A stretch of DNA of 64,000 nt from Sorghum bicolor (lineage: Eukaryota; Streptophyta; Magnoliopsida; Poales; Poaceae): NCBI RefSeq assembly GCF_000003195.3, contig NC_012878.2:39680751-39744750 (forward strand), given 5' to 3'. Under the pieces are notes generated by a model. It searched no databases and was not told the origin of the DNA. It saw nothing but the letters and a program-made list of their open reading frames with translations. The position numbers and the translations under genes were made by a program. Position 1 is the stretch's first letter, and each line of letters opens with the position of its first letter. This document shows, in pieces, positions 55,770-64,000 of this stretch.

Positions 55770-57549
55770 TCACAATGGGCCACATATGCTGCTATTTCTT
55801 TCTTCATTTTGGTCCACCAAAAGTGAGACCTCATGTCTTGATACATCTTACTACTGCCAGGATGGATAGAAAGCTTTGAGAGATGTGCTTCATCCATGAT
55901 GCGATTCTTTAGTTCTCGATCCTTCGGAACTACTAACCGATGCTGAAACCACAACACATCCCTCTCGTCTACTCGAGACTAAGTCCTTGGGTCACCCTTG
56001 ATCTTTTCTTTGATATGAGAAATACCCTTGTCTATTTTCTGACCTTCAATGACTTGACTCTCCAGCAAACAACTAATCTGTATGTGACATAACACTTCAG
56101 GATGCACGAGATTGAAACCATCTTCAAACAACGACTGGACCACTTGGTACTGTGGTTTGCAGCTTAAAGCGTCTGCTACCACATTAGCCTTGCCTGGGTG
56201 ATAGTGGACCTCCAGATCATAATCCTTGATCAACTCTAACCATCTCCGTTGCCTCATGTTCAGCTCGGATTGAGTGAAGATGTACTTTACGCTCTTATGA
56301 TCTGTGTAGATGTGACATTTATTTCCCAGCAGATAATGCCTCCAGATCTTCAGGGCGTGCACAACAGCTGCTAGCTCGAGGTCATGAGTCGGATAGTTGA
56401 CTTCATGCTTTCTCAACTGTCGTGAAGCATAAGCTATAACTCTGCCTTCTTGCATCAGCACACATCCTAAACCACTTTTCGATGCGTCACAAAACACATC
56501 AAAAGGCTTCTCGATATTTGGTTGCGCTAGAACAGGAGCAGTGGTCAGTAGCTTTCGCAAGGTGCGGAAGGCTACTTCACACCCCTCTGTTCAAGCGAAC
56601 CTATGATCCTTTTGTAGCAAACTGGTCATTGGCTTAGCTATCTTGGAGAAGTCGGGAACGAAATGACAATAATACCCGGCTAAACCAAGAAAGCTTTGAA
56701 CTTCCGAGACAGAAGTTGGTGCCTTCCAGTCCATGACTTCCTGTACCTTTGATGGATCCACAGTAATTCCTTCTTCTGATAGAATGTGCCCTAAGAAAGG
56801 AACTTTCTTCAGCGAGAACTCACACTTGCTGAACTTTGCATATAACTGATGTTCTCGCAGTCGGGTTAGTACGACTCTTAGATGCTCGGCATGATCTTGC
56901 TCATTCTCTGAATAGACTAGAATGTCATTGATGAACACCACAACAAACTTGTCCAACTCTAGCATAAAGATGGAGTTCATCAGATACATAAAGTATGCAG
57001 GAGTATTTGTCAACCCAAAGGACATGACAAGATACTCATACAACCCATATCTAGTGAAAAAGGCAGTCTTCGGTATATCTTGTGGACGGATCTTGATTTG
57101 GTGATACCCGGACCTCAAATCTACCTTGTAGAACACTTTTGCCTTGGATAACTGATCAAACAAGATATCAATCCGTGACAACGGATACTTATTCTTAATT
57201 GTTACCTATCCTTCTTTTTCACAAACAACACCGAACAACTCCATTCAAATGAACTCGGCCGGATGAAACCTTTATCTAGCAACTCCTTCAGTTGAGTCTT
57301 CAATTCAGCGAGCTCGTTGGGCGGCATCCGGTACGGCCTTCTAGAGATTGGTATTGTACCTGGTATCAACTCTATAGCAAACTCCACTTCCCTATCCAGG
57401 GGAAGTCCGGGCAACTCCTCGGGAAAAACGTCAGGAAACTCACAGACCACTGGTATGTGTTCTAGTGGAACAACCTGTACTACACATGAAAGACTGGTGA
57501 AGTCGAATCGTCGGGGTAGCCTGACCTGAAGCATGCCCTCCCCCTGCAT
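55770..57549 (-). pseudogene. pol: Element E RT, RNase H and start of integrase, broken and truncated
   Basis: The RT approach ([14 protein letters not shown]) and VKKKD motif are followed by a loss of about 14 codons near 57190, which removes the CIDYR-type motif and shifts the frame. The rest of RT follows ([19 protein letters not shown]). The catalytic box reads FIND where D-D is expected, so a key aspartate is changed. After an in-frame TGA (56591), RNase H shows [19 protein letters not shown] and DHKSVKYIF. The integrase start has HLSKLSIHPGSSKMYQD (zinc-binding histidines) and stops after AHCD, where element E is cut at about 55770. A stop also lies at 55976. Core integrase, chromodomain and 3' LTR are missing. 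Confidence 0.9.
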
Positions 57550-58040
57550 CTATAACTGCACCCCAGTCAGTGATCTTATTCATTCCGATGATAACATCCA
57601 AAACCAGCCCTGGCATGACCACAAGGTTTACACGAAACCTTCGGCCACTGATATCCAAGGTAGCCCCTGTTACTGCTTTGTTAGTCAACACATCACCACC
57701 TGCAGAACTGATGCGATAACCACAACCCAACTCGGTAATTGGTTGGTCATGCTTTTGTGCAAATGCTTGGCTCATGAATGAATGCGATGATCCAGAATCA
57801 AACAAAACAACTGCAAGATGTTGATTGCCAGGAAACATACCAGCTATTACCGGTTCTCCTTCCGAGATCTCCTCTATCGAGGTATGGTGCACATGGGCTG
57901 GGTAAGTCGCCTGCTGCTTCTTGGGGTAGGGACATTCTTTAGCAAAGTGTCCCATCTTGTGGTAGTTGTAGCACGGCCCTTGGTCATGTTGTTGGCAACA
58001 GGTGCTGCAGCTTGAATTGCCTTTGGCTTGGCGGGAGCTA
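57440..58040 (-). pseudogene. pro: Element E zinc knuckle and protease
   Basis: The gag zinc knuckle reads C-Y-N-Y..GHFAKEC, so the second cysteine of the CCHC pattern is replaced by tyrosine. The protease follows with the active-site segment LFDSGSSHSF and the flap and C-terminal strands typical of RIRE3/Tekay elements (VMPGLVLDVIIGMN). A frameshift near 57545 separates it from RT. The protease would cut the polyprotein. Confidence 0.85.
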
Positions 58041-58062
58041 CTGCAACCGTGTACGGCTTCTG

Positions 58063-58998
58063 CTATGTTGGATGCCCTGTGTTCCTTCTCTGTGGTGGTC
58101 GGAACCTAGCACCTGGGGCAGGAGGACGATACTGCTGACGTCCTGCCACTGGTGCCCTAGACTGAGACGATCCGGCTTCAAAAGCCCTTTTGCGTGACAT
58201 GGATGCACTATAGTTGTTGTTATTGTTCTCTTGGGTTAGACAGTCACTGATGTAGGCATTGAAGGTAGCCCGGGTCCCTGTACCCATGGTCTTCAACATC
58301 TTTGGGCTCAAGCCTCTCTGGAAACTAGCAATCTTCTTGGCCTCTATGTTCACGAACTAGGGAGCGTAACGAGCAAGATTGTTAAAAGCGTGCAGATACT
58401 CCTTCACACACTTGGTCCCCTGAGACATCTTCATGAACTCTCCAACCTTCATTTCCACCACACTCGGAGGAATATAATTCCCCCTAAAGGCGGTGGTGAA
58501 GCGGTTCCAGGTGATCGGGGTCCCCTCTGGGTAGGTGATGCGATGATGGGACCACCATATCCAAGCAGGCCCCTACAACTAATGCGCTGTATACTCTACC
58601 TTGAGCTCTTCGGTCATTTGAAGGAGACGGAACTTCTGCTCCATGGTGTTAATCCATTCGTCCGCCTCGAGCGACTCCAGAGCCTCCTTAAAGACCGGTG
58701 GTTTGGTATCCATGAAGTCCTTGAAAGAGCTGTACTGATTTACTTCACGGCCACCTTGGTTATTCCCACGGCAGGTGTTGTCGGTGATATTGCGCAAGGC
58801 TTCTTCTATGTTGCGCTGCGTCTTCTCCATGTTGCGTTGGCTCCCCAGAAACTGCGCGAAAAACACGTCCGCAGTGTATAGAGGAGGTGGTGGTGGTGGC
58901 GGTGATGGTGCTCTCTCCTCATTCCTGTGAGCCCCACCTCCGGAGGAACCTGCTCCAAGACCGGGGTTGCTGTTACCCCCGCCACGCGTTTGCACCAT
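58063..58998 (-). pseudogene. gag: Element E gag, broken
   Basis: The ATG at 58998 starts a proline- and glycine-rich N-terminus, followed by a capsid domain with LESLEADEWINTMEQKF and, further on, AKKIASFQRGL segments of Ty3/gypsy retrotransposon gag. Two closely spaced TAG codons at about 58575-58583, one near 58358 and one at 58063 interrupt an otherwise continuous frame. A frameshift then leads to the zinc knuckle. The gap 58999-59327 between gag and the upstream ORF shows no gene. Confidence 0.87.
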
Positions 58999-59327
58999 CT
59001 ACATGCGTCAATGATAAGTAGTCATTAGGAGTTGCTATCAACTGGTAGACATATGTAGAATCATGCCATACTGAATTTACTGGTGAGAATAAATTCGCAC
59101 AAGAAACAAAAGCACAACAATTCATCATCCACACTCACAACATCACTAACTAATTACTTAACATTTAGACAACAGGGTTCGCATACATCTAAAATTGCCA
59201 GCATACATACACTAGACTTTTAGCGTCAACACATAAAGTCTTACACATCCAAGACCCGACCGATTACAACACATGTCATGCATCAACATCAGCAAAAGAA
59301 GAAGGACTAGCTCTAGAGCCCTAGCAT

Positions 59328-60371
59328 CTACTCGCTATGGTCACTGTCCATGCCGGAACCTTCCTCGTCCTCATCTTCACTAGCGGCTGCCTCCAACTCT
59401 GGATCCTCATCCATCTCATCCTCAGAATCCAACTCAGCTGCTCCAGGCAGGTGGTGAGGGTGGAGCTGGTTATGCAGTTGGTGGATCTCCTCATGCAGGT
59501 TCTCATTGTACTCCTCAGCATTAGCTAGCTGCTGCTCAAGCTCTAGCTGTCGGGCCCTCAGGGTGTCCTCCTCATGCCAGTCTTCATTCCTCTGACCAAG
59601 CACATGAACTAGCATGCGCTCGCAGTTCCTGTGAGCGGTGGTCACCCTGTCCCTCTGCTCTCTCACTGCGAGCAGATCCTGACTCAGCTCACTACTCCTC
59701 TAGACTGCTTGGTCCCTCTCCAGAGTCACACGGTCCAACTCTGCCTGCAGCCTCTCAACCTCAGTGTCAAACTCACGATGTAGCTGGCGCTTCTCATCCT
59801 GAACTGTCAGAAGAGACCCAGACAAGCGTCCCAAATAGCGCTCTAGGCCCCCATAGGTCTTCATCAAGGCAAACATAGCACTCATAGCTGTGTTGTCACT
59901 GTGTTGATCCTCATCCGCACTCCTCTCTAGAGCATTCACCTCGGACTGATCCCACACCAAAGTGTAGGGGTCACCCCAGGGAAACACTCTAGTGAAGGCG
60001 TGGGCCAGCTCCTGTGGAAACCTCTCCATGATGTCCCTCAGAACCGCAAAAGCAGCCCTGCTGGCACCCTGGAAAGAGGTGGTACCTCGAGACTCATACA
60101 CCCAGCCACCCCAGGCGGGGTCACCTCCACTGGTAGGGACCACTGCCTTGATCCCCACCAAGGTCCCGTCACCAAGCTGCTCCTTGTTACAATAGTAGCG
60201 AGGTTCCCTTCCTTCAGGATACCCCATCGAACTGAGCACTCTCCAAAGCAAGGTAGGCATCCCAAACTCTTCTAGGAACTTGCTCTTGTGACGCGAGCTC
60301 CTAGATGCCAACTGATGGCGAGGGGCCCGCCCACCAGTGGACTTGTGAGCGGTGAGCCTAGTGCGTGCCAT
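59328..60371 (-). pseudogene. ORF0: Element E extra upstream ORF (ORF0), one stop
   Basis: The ATG at 60371 starts a frame of about 347 codons interrupted only by a TAG at 59700-59702. The N-terminal part is basic, the middle has tryptophan- and proline-containing segments (GYPEGREPRYYC, FPWGDPYTLVW), then a long coiled-coil-like part with heptad leucines, and an acidic C-terminus rich in Asp and Glu. It lies between the primer-binding site and gag in sense orientation, the place of the ORF0 described for rice RIRE3 and RIRE8. Its function is unknown. The high integrity compared with gag and pol is notable. Confidence 0.65.
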
Positions 60372-61196
60372 CTGCTGAAAATAGAATACCTTGGGTAAGA
60401 CTGATGATTATCTTTTATTATCTTAATTGAAATTGGGACAGATTTAAATAAGGGGAGGAAGTAAGCAATGATATGGAATGAACATGATGCATGCACGGAC
60501 TTACAATCTCACAAACTTAAAAAAAGGAAATTAATACTAATCGGTATATGCGGTGGCACACAACGTTCCCTCATAACGTAACTAGCGTTCTAGGTGAGAA
60601 CGTGGTTAGCGTACCTGCAGAAAACTCATTTCAGCCCAACCACAGCATGAACATGCAGGACAAAAATTTAAAGCTATACACCCCACACACATAGACACCA
60701 CATCCATGCATATGGTGTGTTACTACCCACATCATTGCCCTAGTGACGGCATCGCCTCTCAGGATGGAATCTCCTAACATGCGGTACTGTTCCCAGGCAC
60801 ACCAAACATGCGTGCATGACACAGCACCTAAAATCACTTCCCTAGATCGGCATTGTATCCGATCATGCCCTCACAGCTCCCACTTACCGAGGCGTAGAGG
60901 GAGAATTGATCCATACATTACCACTCAAATGAATGGCACTCATACTATTGCACGCCATATGAGCGACGAAAATAGAAATATGATGCATAACCCCCAAGTC
61001 AGTACTTATCTAGCCACCTTAGAGTCTTTAACTGGGCATAAAGGATATGACCATGGCACACTGTATAGTTTTCCAAAAACTTATTTTAACACCTTGATTA
61101 TCATTAGTTACATAGTTAACTTTTATTAACCGGTTTAAGTTTAGTTTAGAACGTACTTATGAACAGTAACTCGCTAAACCTTGCTCTGATGCTAGC
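60372..61196 (-). other. Element E leader with conserved hairpin
   Basis: The leader between the primer-binding site and ORF0 has no ORF. Part of it (about 60840-61060) is homologous to the LARD leader at about 6290-6600. It includes a hairpin (60921-60936, CCATTC with GAGTGG on the minus strand) and a GGTAAGT splice-donor-like site (minus strand, 60882-60888). Confidence 0.6.
61179..61194 (-). promoter_or_regulatory. Element E primer-binding site, initiator tRNA-Met type
   Basis: TAGCATCAGAGCAAGG on the minus strand resembles the plant initiator tRNA-Met complement with a few changes and lies two bases from the LTR end. Confidence 0.75.
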
Positions 61197-64000
61197 TGTA
61201 AAGGAACCGCCCAAATTATAAGAGATTAAGCCTGATAGCGACCATTCACACAGTCTAACCACCAAGCTTAAGCCCATATAATCCCGGTAGACCGTGAAAT
61301 CTCGAAGGATTTCAAACTACAACTCATACATACAGCCAAGATTGTAATAAGTTCAGCGGTCACCATTGACAATTACATCCAGTTCGCAACATTCATCACA
61401 TACATCGGAGTTCACTTAAGTTATTACAAACCAAGTTCTCAAGTAGCGGAAGCCTCATAGTTTTAAAATAACACACACACACATTCAGTCTGATACAGTG
61501 CCATAGTTGATCATTCCCATAAAAGCAAAAGAGGAGGTAGAGTGACCATCGCCCTTGGTCTAGTCATCACCCATCGCTGGGTACAAGAAGAGAATTCAAT
61601 AACCATAGTACATCTGCCCATCTGCAAAACAACATGGGAATGGAACTCTGAGTACGAGAATGTACTCCGCTAGACTTACCCATCATAAACCAAAAATAAA
61701 GACTCTTCAAGAATCATGAAGGCTGTATAGTGGGGTAGCTGAGACCTTTTGCGTAAAAGCATTACTCAACTAAAAATCATAGCCTGATAACCTTCCTTCT
61801 TTTAATTAGCTTAAGTTAAGTATTATCATTACCTATTATCTAGGTTTGCACCTGTACTATTGCAAACAAGTGTTGTGATATGATAGTACCTTATCATAGC
61901 ATTCATAAATCATTACTTATCACATCTAAGTGTTCCATAGTCCTTACTACGAGGACAGGGCTCATGTCAAGTGCTCACTATCCAAGAGTGATGGCGATTC
62001 GACTCGATTTCTAACCAGCTGGCGAGTTTATTCCCCACACAAACCACACTCACTGATCAAGTGAGCTACAGATCACTGTATTGCACTATGTAGGACCAAT
62101 TCGCGGGTTCGACAGGCACCGCCCGTACCCGAGGACCATTCCGGCGACCGAGGTATCCAAGGTATACCAAGGTTGCACGTCGTGCCCTCGTCGTTCTCCT
62201 CAACCATCACCAATACAGCGCGTACATCGGGTTGATTCCCGGCCCGGATAGTGCTCAGGCTTCGCGGTCGGAACGACTTATCCTTCCAGCTAAGTGTGGG
62301 GCATGCGTTCAACATGACAAGAGGGCCGTCAATGATCGGTCCTTAATCGACACAGGCAGGGGCACTACGATCAACTCCAGCATAAGACCCTGCCCGGTCT
62401 CAAGTTCATTCCCACACTTGGTTACTTTTCCTCATAGCATTGACAGCTAATCAAACAGGTGTCCACCTATATCTCGCAGGTGACAGGAAATCACCCGACT
62501 TCTACCGTACTAAGCAAGCTAAGCATAGACTCTGAGCCTATCTACATAGGACAAGGTAGATAAATAGGTGGTGTTATCAAGGAGTAATTATGCATCAACG
62601 GTATCAAACAATTTCTACTACTTAAATGCAGCATAGTAGAACAATCATGATATAACAGTTAAGTTAGCGAGAATAGGGAGACTTAGAATGCTCCGGGGCT
62701 TGCCTTTCTCGAACGTGCTAGGCCTGTGGTCCGGGCACTCCTGCATCTCTCCTTCCGGCTCTGATCCTCCCGGAAGTTTCTGCTCCTGGGTCTCCTCCTA
62801 CCTCAGGTCCCACCTCATTCTCCTGCGAGCCTGTATGATGCATCTGTGCTCATGAGTGGAGCGCGAGATGCCGAGGTGGAATGCATATGCAAGCCAGGAC
62901 AAGATGATCATGCCACGGTGCATAGATGACAGGGATGATTATTTCTACAAGGTAGTCAACATCATCCAAGAACATGTATTTAAATTAAACATCTATTGCA
63001 TTCTCTTCTACAAGTTGTTTTCATGGTTAACCAGCAAGCTAACATGATGCTTCAAAGATACACCAAACACCCTTTATTCCATTTAACTTATGCACAACAA
63101 TTCATAATTTATTTTAATTATTATTAGACCTACAACAGTAGCATGCACTTCTGATCATCAATAAATTCCACAAAAATTACAGTAGATCACTGGTCAATCA
63201 TAAAGCCTACCACAAATTTTTCATAATATTTGGACACTTAGTTTGGCCTACAAAAATTACAAGATTACTCAATATAATTCATTATAAATATCCTACTATC
63301 GACCAAGTGCCAAACAACAGATTTCATATTTTTATAAACTACTTGCTATCATAAGAAACACCCACAAAAATTTCCAGATTAAATGCATGATCGAATTATT
63401 TATCAAAAATCATAAACCACTGCCATGCAAGCAATTAAATCATCATAAATTAATTTATACAGCAAATATTATGTGACATATTTTTCCCAGAAACTAAACA
63501 TCCATGCACAGCTAACAAAACAAGTTTCATATTTTTCTCAATCATATTCTAATTACTATGCATTTTCTAAATATCACCAAAAACATGGATTAAATACATT
63601 TCTGCAGAAAGTTATTCAAACATGACATGCAATTACACCAAATGGTAGATCTAGAATTATGGAACACACCAAAATTTATTTCATTATTTTTGGAGCCATA
63701 AATCTCAAGATACAAATTTTACAAGATTTAAAACATTTCTGAGAAATTATTTTCTGAATTTCTTTTCAAATCCACCCCGGGATCCAGCTAGGTGCACCCG
63801 GTGCAGTGCACCCGCGGTCGCTGACGAGCGGGACCCGCCTGCCAGCCGGGCCCGCTGGCCAGATCGCCGAGCGGGGGAGAACTCCGGCGAGCCGGAGCTC
63901 ACCGTCGACGACCTCTTTCGGCAAACCAAGCACCCCTACACGTTCTACGGCTCAAGGCGAACTCAGTGAACTCTTTTGCGTGACCTGAAACGGACCAGAG
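61197..64000 (-). repeat. Element E, 5' LTR, partial
   Basis: The LTR starts TGTAAAGGAACCGCCC on the plus strand (its 3' end on the minus strand) and runs past the window. It is homologous in reverse to the LARD LTR over the last ~480 bp (61197-61680 with 5640-6113) and over a block at 62090-62530 with about 4740-5090. A hairpin at 61650-61667 is shared. The GC-rich stretch at about 63770-64000 would be the promoter side. Short ORFs in it are by-products of base composition. Confidence 0.85.

Overview
This window is repetitive plant nuclear DNA, most likely from a grass (Poaceae). It consists almost entirely of nested transposable elements, and I find no intact host gene. The grass call rests on the Athila-type and RIRE3/Tekay-type Ty3/gypsy elements, the Stowaway MITEs (CTCCCTCCGTCC ends), a CACTA transposon and the GC-rich LTR promoters. 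I cannot name the species. Several boundaries are fixed by matching target-site duplications (TSDs), so the nesting order can be read directly.

Region 1 (1-16555) is a tandem arrangement of a large non-coding LTR retrotransposon (LARD-like). It holds the 3' end of an internal region (1-834), a 5.28 kb LTR (835-6113), a 5.16 kb internal region without gag or pol (6114-11271), and a second 5.28 kb LTR (11272-16555). Its LTR, primer-binding site and leader are homologous to those of the coding RIRE3-like element E at the other end of the window, so E is a plausible source of proteins for the LARD.

Region 2 (16556-38265) is element D1, an Athila-lineage element on the minus strand. It has gag-protease and a separate Athila ORF1-type gene but no reverse transcriptase or integrase. 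It is split by element B1 (17991-31140, plus strand, TSD GTGGG), another element without pol, which carries two retropepsin-like domains. The B1 5' LTR is itself split by an inverted solo LTR of the same family (18117-19395, TSD TATTT), giving a large fold-back. The B1 internal region carries a 4.2 kb CACTA transposon (21496-25702, TSD TTG). That transposon holds an ACCCGAA-rich repeat and a MITE with a tRNA-like core.

Region 3 (38266-53303, possibly beyond) is element C, an old Athila-type element on the plus strand with decayed gag, protease, RT, RNase H and integrase. Its LTR carries a Stowaway MITE. Its integrase gene is interrupted by a solo D-family LTR (43475-44812, TSD CTCAT) and by a second B element (B2, 45249-52999, minus strand, TSD GGTAT). 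A third solo LTR lies just downstream (53304-54933, TSD ACCAC).

Region 4 (54934-55769) is an unassigned segment with a TATA box and an unrecognised ORF. Region 5 (55770-64000) is element E on the minus strand: a 3'-truncated RIRE3/Tekay-like element with an extra upstream ORF (ORF0), gag, protease, RT-RNase H, the start of integrase, a primer-binding site and part of a long 5' LTR that runs off the window.

The biology here is a community of coding elements and coding-deficient partners. The most interesting signals are conserved non-coding ones: a duplicated leader hairpin with covariation shared by the LARD and E, twin GC palindromes 21 bp apart in every full-length B and D LTR, repeated polypurine tracts, and hairpins next to the 3' polypurine tract.
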